Of a DNA stretch of 64,000 nt, positions 43,146 to 51,982 are shown in pieces. The translations under genes and the position numbers were made by a program. The stretch comes from Alphaproteobacteria bacterium (lineage in GTDB: Bacteria; Pseudomonadota; Alphaproteobacteria; Kiloniellales; DSM-21159). The notes under the pieces were generated by a model. The model saw only the letters and a list, made by a program, of their open reading frames with translations. It was not told the origin of the DNA and ran no database searches. The stretch covers positions 31,250-95,249 of the forward strand of contig JAUILQ010000019.1 of the NCBI GenBank assembly GCA_030433005.1, read 5' to 3'. Position 1 is the stretch's first letter, and each line of letters begins with the position of its first letter.

Positions 43146-44695
43146 GCGCCCTGGAGCGCGGCGAGGCCGCCGGCGCGGCGGGCGCCGAGGCGGGCCCGCG
43201 CGCGGCGGTGATCGGCGCCGGCTTCGGCGGCCTGGCGCTGGCCATCCGCCTGCAGTCGGCCGGCATCCGGACGACGCTGATCGAGAAGCGCGACAAGCCG
43301 GGCGGCCGGGCCTACGTCTACGAGGACGCGGGCTTCGTGTTCGACGCCGGGCCGACGGTGATCACCGATCCGACGGCGCTGGAGGCCCTGTTCGAGCTCT
43401 CCGGGCGCCGGCTGTCGGACTACGTCGAGCTGCTGCCGGTCAGCCCCTTCTACCAGCTCCGCTGGGAGGACGGCTTCCGCTTCGACTACGACAACGACCT
43501 CGAGGCGCTGAACCGCCAGATCGCCGCCAAGTCGCCGGCCGACGTCGAGGGCTATCGGCGCTTCCTGGCCTACAGCCAGGAGGTCTTCCGCGAGGGCTAC
43601 GAGAAGCTCGGCAGCGTGCCCTTCCTCGATTTCTGGTCGATGGTCCGGGTGGCGCCGCAGCTGATGCGCCTGCAAAGCCAGCGCAGCGTCTACTCGATGG
43701 TCTCGCGCTTCATCCGCGACCCGCAGCTGCGCGAGGCCTTCTCGTTCCATTCGCTGCTGGTCGGCGGCAATCCCTTCACGACCTCGGCGATCTACAGCCT
43801 GATCCACGCCCTGGAGCGCAAGTGGGGCGTCTGGTTCGCGCGCGGCGGCACCGGCGCGCTGGTGCGCGCCCTGGTGCAGCTGTTCGAGGAGCTCGGCGGC
43901 GAGCTGCGCCTCTCGGCGCCGGTCGCCGAGATCTCGGTCGAGGGCGGGCGCGCGCGCCGCGTGACCACGGCCGACGGCTGGTCCGGGACCTTCGACGCGG
44001 TCGCCAGCAACGCCGACGTGGTGCACACCTACGGCACGCTGCTCGGCGCCAGCGACGCCGGCCGCAAGCGCGCCGAGAGCCTGAAGCGCAAGCGCTTCTC
44101 GATGTCGCTCTTCGTCGTCTACTTCGGCCTCAAGCGCGAGCATCCCGAGCTCAAGCACCACATGGTGCTGTTCGGGCCGCGCTACCGCGAGCTGCTGAAG
44201 GACATCTTCGAGGGTCCGGAGCTGGCCGAGGACTTCTCGCTCTACCTGCACGCGCCCTCGGTCACCGACCCCTCGCTGGCGCCGCCGGGCTGCAGCGCCT
44301 ACTACGTGCTCTCGCCGGTGCCGCATCTCGGGACCAGCGCCGTCGACTGGGCAGCCGAGGGGCCGCGCTACCGCGACCGCATCCTCGACTACCTGGAGGC
44401 GCGCACCATCCCCGGCCTGCGCGAGGATCTCGTGACCTGCCGCCACTTCACGCCGCTCGACTTCCGCGACGAGCTCAACGCCCACCAGGGCTCGGCCTTC
44501 TCGGTCGAGCCGATCCTGACCCAGAGCGCCTGGTTCCGTCCGCACAACCGCGACGCCGAGATTCCGAACCTCTACCTGGTCGGCGCCGGCACCCATCCCG
44601 GGGCGGGGATTCCAGGGGTCGTCGGCTCGGCCAAGGCGACCGCCGGCCTCATGCTTGAGGATCTGGCTTTCCTCTCTCAGGGGCGGACGCGGTGA
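43142..44695 (+). CDS. crtI: Phytoene desaturase CrtI
   Basis: 517 residues. FAD-binding AVIGAGFGGLALAIRLQSAG begins near residue 20, with KPGGRAYVYEDAGFVFDAGP and the C-terminal signature LYLVGAGTHPGAGIPGVVGS. It converts phytoene to lycopene by successive desaturations. It overlaps crtY and crtB by 4 bases each, giving tight translational coupling. Confidence 0.96.
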   Translation: MSALERGEAAGAAGAEAGPRAAVIGAGFGGLALAIRLQSAGIRTTLIEKRDKPGGRAYVYEDAGFVFDAGPTVITDPTALEALFELSGRRLSDYVELLPVSPFYQLRWEDGFRFDYDNDLEALNRQIAAKSPADVEGYRRFLAYSQEVFREGYEKLGSVPFLDFWSMVRVAPQLMRLQSQRSVYSMVSRFIRDPQLREAFSFHSLLVGGNPFTTSAIYSLIHALERKWGVWFARGGTGALVRALVQLFEELGGELRLSAPVAEISVEGGRARRVTTADGWSGTFDAVASNADVVHTYGTLLGASDAGRKRAESLKRKRFSMSLFVVYFGLKREHPELKHHMVLFGPRYRELLKDIFEGPELAEDFSLYLHAPSVTDPSLAPPGCSAYYVLSPVPHLGTSAVDWAAEGPRYRDRILDYLEARTIPGLREDLVTCRHFTPLDFRDELNAHQGSAFSVEPILTQSAWFRPHNRDAEIPNLYLVGAGTHPGAGIPGVVGSAKATAGLMLEDLAFLSQGRTR

Positions 44696-45624
44696 CCGAC
44701 AGCGTCGTCGCCGCCAGCCACGAGTCGATCCGCCGGGGCTCGAAGTCCTTCGCCGCCGCGGCGCGGCTGTTCGACCGGCGGACCCGCGACGACGCGGCGA
44801 TGCTCTACGCCTGGTGCCGCTACTGCGACGACCTGGTCGACGGCCAGACGCTGGGCCACGGCCAGCTCGCCGACTTCCGAGCCGGCCAGGACGCGCGGCT
44901 GGAGAGCCTGCGCGAGCGGACCCGGCGGGCGCTCGACGGCAAGCCGAGCGACGATCCCGTGTTCGCCGCCTTCCGGCGCGTCGCCGCGACCCACCGGATC
45001 CCGGCGCGCTATCCGCTGGAGCTGCTCGACGGCTTCGCCATGGACGTCGCCGAGCGGCGCTACGAGACCCTGCAGGACACGCTGGAGTACAGCTACCACG
45101 TCGCCGGCGTGGTCGGCGTCATGATGGCGATCATCATGGGCGTGCGCGACGAGGCGACGCTCGACCGCGCCTGCGACCTCGGGCTCGCCCTGCAGCTGAC
45201 CAACATCGCGCGCGATGTGGTCGACGACGCCCGCGCCGGCCGCGTCTACCTGCCGGCCGGCTGGCTCGCCGAGGCCGGCGTCGAGCCGACCCCCGCCGCG
45301 GTCGCCGAGCCGGCCAGCCGCGAGGCGGTCTACGGCGTCGCCCTGCGCCTGCTCGACGCTGCCGAGCCCTACTACGCCTCGGCCGGCGCCGGCCTGCCGG
45401 CGCTGCCGCTGCGCGCCGCCTGGGCGATCGCCACGGCGCGCGCCGTCTACCGCGAGATCGGCGTGCGGCTGCGGCGCGGCGGACCGGCGGCCTGGGACGG
45501 CCGGGTCACGGTCTCGACGGCGCGCAAGTGCCTGCTGGTCGGGCGCGGCGGGCTGCAGGCCGCGGCGTCGCGGGTGACCGGCGGTCAGTCACCGCGCGAC
45601 GGCCTCTGGACCCGGCCGCGCTAG
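44692..45624 (+). CDS. crtB: Phytoene synthase CrtB
   Basis: 310 residues of the squalene/phytoene synthase family. The two Asp-rich motifs are YCDDLVDG (in AWCRYCDDLVDG) and the later NIARDVVDDARAGRVYLPAG. It condenses two GGPP to phytoene. GTG start in the crtI overlap. Its stop shares the CTAG with the stop of the convergent crtZ. Confidence 0.96.
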   Translation: MTDSVVAASHESIRRGSKSFAAAARLFDRRTRDDAAMLYAWCRYCDDLVDGQTLGHGQLADFRAGQDARLESLRERTRRALDGKPSDDPVFAAFRRVAATHRIPARYPLELLDGFAMDVAERRYETLQDTLEYSYHVAGVVGVMMAIIMGVRDEATLDRACDLGLALQLTNIARDVVDDARAGRVYLPAGWLAEAGVEPTPAAVAEPASREAVYGVALRLLDAAEPYYASAGAGLPALPLRAAWAIATARAVYREIGVRLRRGGPAAWDGRVTVSTARKCLLVGRGGLQAAASRVTGGQSPRDGLWTRPR

Positions 45625-46133
45625 CTACGCTCCGCCAGCGTGCCCTTGGCGCGCAGCTCGGCGCGCAGGCGCTCGACCGGCGGCGCGTAGAGGAAGCCGA
45701 AGGAGACGCAGCCCTCGCGGCCCTCGACGGCGTGGTGCAGGCGGTGCGCCTGGACCAGGCGCTTGAGGTAGCCGCGGCGCGGCACCCAGCCGAGGTCGAG
45801 GCGGCGGTGCACCAGGGCGTCGTGGAACAGGAAGTAGAAGACGCCGTAGGCGGTGACGCCGAGCGCGATCCACCAGAGCGGCGGCCAGAGCAGGCTGCCG
45901 GCGACGAACAGCGCCATGGCGACGAGCGAGAAGACAGCGGCGTAAAGGTCGTTCTTCTCGAACCAGGCGGCCGCGCCGCGCCGGCCGGCCGGGCGCGGCT
46001 CGTGGTGCGAGCGGTGCCAGCCCCAGCCCCAGCCGTGCATGATGTAGCGGTGCGACAGCGCGGCCACGGCCTCCATGGCCAGGAAGCTGGCGACGACCAG
46101 CAGCAGCGGCAGCAGGAAGGGCGGCAGGCTCAC
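45621..46133 (-). CDS. crtZ: Beta-carotene hydroxylase CrtZ
   Basis: 170 residues of the fatty-acid-hydroxylase superfamily. His clusters are HRYIMHG, HRSHHEP, HDALVH and HRLHHA, the expected diiron ligands between hydrophobic helices. It adds 3-hydroxyl groups to beta-ionone rings. The GTG start overlaps the crtW stop (GTGA). Last gene of crtE-ABC-ABC-crtW-crtZ. Confidence 0.94.
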   Translation of the reverse strand: MSLPPFLLPLLLVVASFLAMEAVAALSHRYIMHGWGWGWHRSHHEPRPAGRRGAAAWFEKNDLYAAVFSLVAMALFVAGSLLWPPLWWIALGVTAYGVFYFLFHDALVHRRLDLGWVPRRGYLKRLVQAHRLHHAVEGREGCVSFGFLYAPPVERLRAELRAKGTLAERS

Positions 46134-46924
46134 GTCTCGGGCCTTCTCGAAGCGGTCTCGGCGAGCAGCAGTTCCCGGCGCACCGCCGGCAGCCGCCACC
46201 AGGGGGCGCCGGGGCGGCGATGATGCTCCAGATGATAGCCGAAGTGGAAGCAGGTGAGCAGCGACAGGACGACCGGGTAGGCGTTGCTGCGTGCCCGGTG
46301 GCGGTCGGCGAAGCCGGCATGGTCGCCGGCGGCCTGAAGGGCATGGCGGTGCGGCAGGTAGGTGCCGAACAGGAACAGCTGCAGCGCCGACAGCCAGGCC
46401 GGCACCGCCCAGAACACCAGCAGGTTGAGCGGATGGGCGCCGAGCAGCAGGTAGGCGCTGCCGAGCGCGCTCATGAAAGCCAGCTCGCGCCAGCCGAAGT
46501 AGGTGCCGGCGAAGCGCGCGAACCACGGCCAGAAGCGCCGCGGATGCGCCGGCGCGAAGTCGGGGTCGTCGCCGCTGCCGGGCGCGCGGTGGTGGGCCTG
46601 GTGCTTGGGCAGCAGGGCGTCGTAGCGGAAGCCCGCGTAGAGCAGCAGGCAGAGCCGCCCGACCGCCCGATTGAGCGCCGGCCGGCCGGGCGCCAGCGAG
46701 CCGTGCATGGCGTCGTGGGCGACGATGAACAGCCCGACGCAGAGCCAGCACTGCAGCGCCACCAGCAGCGGCGCTGCGAGGGCGCCGGGCCAGCGCCACT
46801 CGAACAGGAAGACGCCGTAGAGGTGGATCGCCAGCCAGGCGGCGAGCACCGCGCCGGCCAGCGCGAGGCCGGTGGCGGTCAGGCGGCCGGCATCGGCCGG
46901 AGGCTGTTGAGCAGGCTGGCCCAT
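46130..46924 (-). CDS. crtW: Beta-carotene ketolase CrtW
   Basis: 264 residues, about four membrane helices. Histidine motifs HDAMHGS, HQAHHRAP and the C-terminal FHFGYHLEHHRRP are those of CrtW-type ketolases. It adds 4-keto groups; with CrtZ it predicts canthaxanthin/astaxanthin-type pigments. It begins 9 bases after the ABC permease stop and overlaps crtZ. Confidence 0.94.
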   Translation of the reverse strand: MGQPAQQPPADAGRLTATGLALAGAVLAAWLAIHLYGVFLFEWRWPGALAAPLLVALQCWLCVGLFIVAHDAMHGSLAPGRPALNRAVGRLCLLLYAGFRYDALLPKHQAHHRAPGSGDDPDFAPAHPRRFWPWFARFAGTYFGWRELAFMSALGSAYLLLGAHPLNLLVFWAVPAWLSALQLFLFGTYLPHRHALQAAGDHAGFADRHRARSNAYPVVLSLLTCFHFGYHLEHHRRPGAPWWRLPAVRRELLLAETASRRPET

Positions 46925-46933
46925 GCGACAGAT

Positions 46934-48019
46934 CTAGGGCCGGGCGAAGGCCCTGGAAAGCAGGACCGCCGCGGCCAGCCCGCCGAGCCCGAGGGCGGCG
47001 AGCACCAGCCAGCTGACGACCAGCTCCGAGGCCGGCGCGCCGCGCCACAGCAGGCCCTGGTAGGCCTCTATCGCCCAGGCGTTGGGGGTCAGCCAGCCGA
47101 GCTCCTGCAGCCAGGGCGGCATCAGGAAGCGCGGCACCATGGAGCCGCCGACCGCCGAGAAGACCAGCACGGCGAAGGTCGAGATCGCCTGGGCCTGCTG
47201 GCGGGTCGCGCAGGCGGCGGCGAGCGCCAGGCCGAGGCCGGCGCCGGCGGCGGCGGCGAGCAGGGTGGTCAGCAGCCAGGCGAGCGGCTGGCCCCCGAGC
47301 GCGACGCCGTAGGCCAGCCAGGCGACCAGGAAGATCGCCGCGACCTGGACGACGCCCTGGACGACCAGGAACAGGAACTTGCCGGCGACCGCGGCGCGGA
47401 TGCCGCCTGGCAGCAGCAGCAGGCGGTCGAGCAGGCCGCTGCGCCGCTCGGCGATCAGCCCGACCGCGCCCTCCATCGCCGAGAACAGCAGGAACATCAC
47501 CGCGACCGCACCGGCATAGTAGCTGATCGTGTTGCGGTCGCCGGAGGCCGCGGTCAGCTCCTCCAGGGCGACGAGATCGGCCCCGGCGGCGGCTGAGCCG
47601 CCCGCGGGGTCACTCCCCTGGGCCTTCAGGGCCTCCTGGATGCGGCCGACCAGATAGGCGCCGGCCAGGGTCTTGGCCGGGTCGGTCAGCACCCGGAAGG
47701 GCGGCGGCCCGGTCATCACCAGGCCGACGTCGGCCTCGCCGCGGCGCACCGCCTCGCGCACCGACACGGCGGAGCCGGCGTCGCCCTCGATCAGACGCAG
47801 GCGGGGGTCGCCGCGCAGGCGCTCGAGCAGCGCGCTCGCCTGGCCCGCCTGCTGCGGGGCGGCGACCAGCACGCTCGGCCGCAGGTCCTCGCCGCTGCTG
47901 CTCGCGAACACGGAGGCCAGGATCACGAAGACCAGCGGCGGCAGCAGGAACACCATGGCGAGCGCGCCGCGGTCGCGCAGCAGGTCGAGCAGCATGACCC
48001 GGAAGATCGCCGCGATCAT
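46934..48019 (-). CDS. ABC-2 type transporter permease in the carotenoid operon
   Basis: 361 residues with the ABC2_membrane_3 layout: one N-terminal helix (MVFLLPPLVFVILASVF), a large extracytoplasmic domain (about 40-170), then five to six helices (from YYAGAVAVMFLLFSAMEG). The cytoplasmic loop AERRSGLLDRLLLLPGG is the typical coupling segment. It should form a half-transporter with the ATPase whose stop overlaps its ATG (ATGA). Direction is probably export. The cargo is unknown; its place between crtE and crtW suggests carotenoid or an associated lipid. Confidence 0.88.
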   Translation of the reverse strand: MIAAIFRVMLLDLLRDRGALAMVFLLPPLVFVILASVFASSSGEDLRPSVLVAAPQQAGQASALLERLRGDPRLRLIEGDAGSAVSVREAVRRGEADVGLVMTGPPPFRVLTDPAKTLAGAYLVGRIQEALKAQGSDPAGGSAAAGADLVALEELTAASGDRNTISYYAGAVAVMFLLFSAMEGAVGLIAERRSGLLDRLLLLPGGIRAAVAGKFLFLVVQGVVQVAAIFLVAWLAYGVALGGQPLAWLLTTLLAAAAGAGLGLALAAACATRQQAQAISTFAVLVFSAVGGSMVPRFLMPPWLQELGWLTPNAWAIEAYQGLLWRGAPASELVVSWLVLAALGLGGLAAAVLLSRAFARP

Positions 48020-49026
48020 GGCCGCGGGTCCCCTGCCGCCTCGGCCTCCAGGCGGGCGAACAGGCTGGGCAGGCCCGGCTCGCGCAGCCGCAGCTCCTGG
48101 AGCGGCAGGCCCAGGCCCTCGACGCGCCGGCTCCAGTCGCCGAGGGCGTCTCGGTCCTGCTCGACCTCGCGCTGCCAGATCAGCCCGCTGGCGTCGCCCT
48201 CCAGGCCGAGCGCAGCCAGGGAGCCGGCGGCCGTCGGACCGGGCCGCTCGGCGAGCTCGACGAGCAGCTCGCGACGGCCGTGGAAGTGTCGGTCGAGCAG
48301 CGCGCGCGGCGGGCCCTCGGCGCGCAGGCGGCCGGCGAACAGGAGGCCGACGCGGTCGCAGAGGTGGCCGGCCTGGGCGAGGTCGTGGGTCACCAGCAGC
48401 ACCGCCAGGCCGCCGTCGGCGAGCCCGCGGATCACGCCGTCGATGGCCCGCCGCGCCTCGGGGTCGATGCCGACCGTCGGCTCGTCGAGGATCAGCAGCA
48501 CCGGCTCGTGCAGCAGGGCGGCGGCGATGTTCGCGCGGCGCGCCAGGCCGCCGGACAGGCTGGCGACCCGCTGGTCGCGCCGCTCCTCCAGCCGGCAGGC
48601 GGCCAGCGCCCGGGCGACCGCCTCGCGCAGGGCCGCGCCGCGCAGCCCGGCCAGGCGGCCGAAGGTCTGCAGGTTCTCGCGCACGCTGAGGTGGCCGTAG
48701 AGGCCGATCTCCTGAGGCACCAGCCCGATGGCGCGCCGCGCCGCCGGCAGGCGCGCAAGATCGCGGTCCTGCAGCCTGACGCTGCCGGCGTCGGGCGCGA
48801 GGCGCCCGCAGATCGCGCGCACCAGGGTCGTCTTGCCGGCGCCGTTGGGGCCGAGCAGGCCGTAGATCTCGCCGGCGCGGACCTCGAGGTCGATGCCGTC
48901 GAGCACGCCGCGCCGGCCGTAGGCGTAGCGCAGTTCCCGGATCGCCAGCACCGCGGGGCCGGACGTCGCGGCAGGCACGGCGGCCGGCGGGCGACCCGCC
49001 TCCGCCCCCATCGCCCCGGTGCTCAC
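48016..49026 (-). CDS. ABC transporter ATPase in the carotenoid operon
   Basis: 336 residues. Walker A GPNGAGKTTL, signature VASLSGGLARRANIAAALLH, Walker B VLLILDEPTVGIDPEA and switch VTHDLAQAG are all present, with a C-terminal extension of about 100 residues as in CcmA/YbhF-like exporters. The GTG start overlaps the crtE stop (GTGA), and its stop overlaps the permease ATG, so all three are coupled. Confidence 0.9.
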   Translation of the reverse strand: MSTGAMGAEAGRPPAAVPAATSGPAVLAIRELRYAYGRRGVLDGIDLEVRAGEIYGLLGPNGAGKTTLVRAICGRLAPDAGSVRLQDRDLARLPAARRAIGLVPQEIGLYGHLSVRENLQTFGRLAGLRGAALREAVARALAACRLEERRDQRVASLSGGLARRANIAAALLHEPVLLILDEPTVGIDPEARRAIDGVIRGLADGGLAVLLVTHDLAQAGHLCDRVGLLFAGRLRAEGPPRALLDRHFHGRRELLVELAERPGPTAAGSLAALGLEGDASGLIWQREVEQDRDALGDWSRRVEGLGLPLQELRLREPGLPSLFARLEAEAAGDPRP

Positions 49027-49973
49027 GGCCGCCAGTAGCCGTTGAACACCGAGCCGACGAAGCGCTCGAGCGTCGCGCTCTCGAAGCCGCAGAGGCCGAG
49101 CGCCGCGCGCGCCTCGCCGAGATGCTGGCGGATCCTCGCGTCGGCGGCGTCGCAGCCGGCGAGCGCGATGGCGGTCGGCTTGCCCGCGTCCTGGCCGACG
49201 TCCTTGGCCGCCGCCTCCGCGCTGGCGGTGACGTCGACCAGGTCGTCGAGCGTCTGGAAGGCGAGGCCCAGGTGGCCGGCGAAGCGGCGCAGCGCGGCCA
49301 GGGCCTCGCCGTCGAGCCCGCAGATGCGGCCGCCGAACTCGGCCGAGAGCACGAACAGCACGCCGGTCTTCAGGGCGTTGAGGTCGTCGACGCTGTCCAG
49401 GTCGGTCAGCTCGCTCCAGCCGTTGAGGTCGCGCTCCTGGCCGCCGGCGAGGCCGCGCGAGCCGACGGAATCGGCGAGCCGCTCGAGCAGCTCGGCGCGC
49501 AGCCCCGGGGCCAGCGCCGGCTGCGCCGAGATCACGCCATAGGCGCGGTTGAGCAGCGCGATCGAGGCCAGGATCGCGGTGCTCTCGCCGAACTGCAGGT
49601 GCGCGGTGGCGCGGCCGCGGCGCAGGCTGGCGTCGTCCATCGAGGGCAGGTCGTCGAGGATCAGCGACGCGGTGTGCACCATCTCGATGGCGCAGCCGGC
49701 GTCGAGCGCCGCCTCGTCGCTGCCGCCGCCGGCGCGGGCGGTCAGCAGGCAGAGCAGCGGGCGCAGCCGCTTGCCCGGCGCCATCAGGCTGTAGTGCATC
49801 GCCTCGTGGAGGCGTGCCGGCGCCTCGGCGGGGCCGGGCAGCAGCTTCGCGAGGCGTTCCTCGACGAGGCGGCGCAGCGCGCCGGCGCCGGGATCGGATG
49901 CGGCCGCCGCCACTGCCGTCGTGGGCGGCGCGGCCGGTCCGGCCCGCAGCGCGCCCTGCTCGCTTCGCCTCAC
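49023..49973 (-). CDS. crtE: Geranylgeranyl (polyprenyl) diphosphate synthase CrtE
   Basis: 316 residues. First Asp-rich motif LILDDLPSMDD and second LAFQTLDDLVDVTASAEA identify a trans-prenyl synthase; MAPGKRLRPLLCLL is the usual N-terminal block. Residue pattern and the crt location favour C20 (GGPP) rather than C15 product, feeding CrtB. The GTG start is at 49973, preceded by GGGGGAGCAAGG. First gene of the five-gene minus-strand operon. Confidence 0.9.
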   Translation of the reverse strand: MRRSEQGALRAGPAAPPTTAVAAAASDPGAGALRRLVEERLAKLLPGPAEAPARLHEAMHYSLMAPGKRLRPLLCLLTARAGGGSDEAALDAGCAIEMVHTASLILDDLPSMDDASLRRGRATAHLQFGESTAILASIALLNRAYGVISAQPALAPGLRAELLERLADSVGSRGLAGGQERDLNGWSELTDLDSVDDLNALKTGVLFVLSAEFGGRICGLDGEALAALRRFAGHLGLAFQTLDDLVDVTASAEAAAKDVGQDAGKPTAIALAGCDAADARIRQHLGEARAALGLCGFESATLERFVGSVFNGYWRP

Positions 49974-50152
49974 GACCTTGCTCCCCCGTTCCCTGAACAA
50001 GCCGTCTGCCTCCGATCGCCCCTGACGCAGCCTCCCGTGTCGTCCGGGAGTTTCCCCACCAAGCTGTGGCGAATGCCAGGATCGTCCAGTCCGGGCGCGC
50101 CGGCCAGCGCGAAATTCGGAGGAAGCCGGGCCCCGGCGGCCGGACGGAGGGC

Positions 50153-50806
50153 TCAGGACCGGCCTTCGAGCCCGGCCAGCGCGTCGCCGCCGGCGTCGGG
50201 GATGCGCATTTCGAAGACCTCGCGCACCACGGTGTAGTCGTAGTAGCCGAGGCGCGCGATCGGCTGGATGCGCGGGATGTCGAGCTTGCCGTCGGCGCCG
50301 ATCACGCTGTCGTCGACGTGGATGCGCACGACCTCGCCGTAGACGACGTCGACCCAGCCGACCGGCGAGCTGCCCTTCAGGCGGTGGGTCGAGAGGTAGC
50401 GGCACTCGAAGTGGCAGGGACTCTCGGCGACCATCGGGCCGGGCGCGTCGACCGCCGGCGCCTTGGTCACCCCGGCGCGCTCGAACTCGTCCTCCTCGGC
50501 CGCCAGCGCCATGGCCGAGAGGTTGACGGCCTCGCGCAGCGCCCAGGTCGCCATGTTCCAGACGAACCAGCCGGTCTCCTCGGCATTGACCACCGTGTCC
50601 TTGCGCCGGCCGTCGGGATACTGGTTGGCGGCGAACATCACCATCGGCGGATCGAAGGTCAGGTTCTGCCACTGGCTGTAGGGCGCCAGGTTGGCGACGC
50701 CGCCGGGCGAGACCGTCGACAGCCAGCCGATCGGCCGCGGCACGGTGCAGGACTTGAAGGGGCTGAAGGGCAGGGGACAGGCGTCGGTCTGCGGGCTGTA
50801 GTGCAA
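50153..50806 (-). CDS. Flavin reductase family protein
   Basis: 217 residues of the FMN-binding split-barrel flavin reductase family: [20 protein letters not shown] near the N-terminus, [40 protein letters not shown] and [13 protein letters not shown]. It may supply reduced flavin or act on an unknown substrate. TTG 50806 is preferred as start because AGGAG lies 6 bases upstream and homologues usually begin at this HY(S/R)P block; ATG 50839 would add 11 residues. It is divergent from the luxR-type gene. Confidence 0.82.
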   Translation of the reverse strand: MHYSPQTDACPLPFSPFKSCTVPRPIGWLSTVSPGGVANLAPYSQWQNLTFDPPMVMFAANQYPDGRRKDTVVNAEETGWFVWNMATWALREAVNLSAMALAAEEDEFERAGVTKAPAVDAPGPMVAESPCHFECRYLSTHRLKGSSPVGWVDVVYGEVVRIHVDDSVIGADGKLDIPRIQPIARLGYYDYTVVREVFEMRIPDAGGDALAGLEGRS

Positions 50807-50948
50807 GGCGGGCTCCTGGCGTCGGTGGCTGCGCGGCATCGAAGGGCGACAGTCTGCGCGGGCCGGCCGCTTTCTGTCACCCCGGCTGAGGGGAGGCGGC
50901 GCCGCCGGCCGGCGTGTATACTGCCGGCCGCAGCCAGGGGCCCCCGGA

Positions 50949-51779
50949 TTGGTTTTCGCGCACGCACAGGACGGCCGGCAGGACCACGAGGAGCAGGCGC
51001 TGGCGCGTGCCGTGCTGGCGATCGGCAGCAGCGAGTTCGTCACCGCGACGCTCGACTATCTGCGCGCCACGGCACCCTTCTACGGGGCCTTCCTGGTGAT
51101 CCTCGACGGCCGCCGGCCGCCGCTGCACGTCTACGACAACGTGCGCCTGGAAAAGCGCGCGGAGGTCGTCGACCGCTATCTGGACGGCGCCTACCTGCTC
51201 GACCCCTTCTACGCCCGCTACCTCGAGCGGCCCGGCCATGCCGTGCTGCGCCTGCCCGAGGTCATGCCCGACCGCTTCCAGCACTCGGAGTACTTCAAGC
51301 GCTACTACGCCGCGACCAACCTGGTCGACGAGATCGCACTCTTCGTCGAGCTCGCCCCCGCGCGCACGCTGTTCTACTCGCTTGGCCGGCGGCACGGCGA
51401 GCGGCGCTTCCGGCAGCGCGAGATCGACAGCCTGCGGCGCAAGTTGCCGGTCGTGGTGGCGCTGAACCAGCGCCATTTCGGGCTCGCCCACCTGCGCGCG
51501 CCCTACGCCCGCGACCGCGGCGTGCCCCAGCAGCAGGGAGCGCCGGAGGAAAGCAAGTCGGTCAGCGAGGCCCTGGCAGCCTTCGGCGCCGAGGCGCTGA
51601 GCAGCCGCGAGCAGGAGGTCGCCGGCCTGATCCTGAAGGGCCATTCCAGCGAGGCCATCGCCCGGCTGATCGGCATCAGCCGCGGCACGGTCAAGATCCA
51701 CCGCCGAAATCTCTACCGAAAGCTGCGCATCTCCTCGCAGAGCGAGCTCTTCGCCCGCTTCCTGCAGGGACTCGAGTAG
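50949..51779 (+). CDS. LuxR-type helix-turn-helix regulator
   Basis: 276 residues. The C-terminal GerE/LuxR domain is complete: [20 protein letters not shown] and [20 protein letters not shown]. The N-terminal part (about 20-190) is a PAS/GAF-like sensory domain but lacks the invariant Trp/Tyr/Asp pattern of acyl-homoserine-lactone receptors, so it is not a clear quorum-sensing protein. The start is uncertain (TTG 50949 is the first candidate; no strong ribosome-binding site). It stands immediately before potA on the same strand and likely controls the polyamine-type transporter. Confidence 0.82.
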   Translation: MVFAHAQDGRQDHEEQALARAVLAIGSSEFVTATLDYLRATAPFYGAFLVILDGRRPPLHVYDNVRLEKRAEVVDRYLDGAYLLDPFYARYLERPGHAVLRLPEVMPDRFQHSEYFKRYYAATNLVDEIALFVELAPARTLFYSLGRRHGERRFRQREIDSLRRKLPVVVALNQRHFGLAHLRAPYARDRGVPQQQGAPEESKSVSEALAAFGAEALSSREQEVAGLILKGHSSEAIARLIGISRGTVKIHRRNLYRKLRISSQSELFARFLQGLE

Positions 51780-51866
51780 GGGACCGGGGTAGGGGACTGG
51801 ATTGGGCCGGCGGAGCGCCGCGGCGGCGCCCTACCGCCCGGGGCCTACCCCCTGAGAGGTATATAC
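51776..51866 (+). promoter_or_regulatory. Repeat-rich control region before the pot operon
   Basis: GTAGGGGAC occurs twice 13 bases apart (51776-51784, 51789-51797). GGGGTAGG (51786-51793) has its complement CCTACCCC at 51844-51851, and CCTACC also occurs at 51830-51835. TATATAC at 51860-51866 may be a -10. No good -35 is visible, so an activator-dependent promoter is plausible, possibly bound by the adjacent LuxR-type protein. Confidence 0.35.
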
Positions 51867-51982
51867 AGCTGGGATCGGGCGTCACTAGACTTTCCTCCAC
51901 CAGGGGACGGCAGAGCCCCGGAGCAACGACAGGGACCGCCACGACGACAGGGACGGCCACGCGGCATGACGGGGGAGTCGGC

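Noticed and set aside
50949..51779. Acyl-homoserine-lactone receptor (LuxR) of a quorum-sensing pair
   Set aside because: The N-terminal domain lacks the usual invariant Trp/Tyr/Asp pattern and no luxI-type synthase is in the window.
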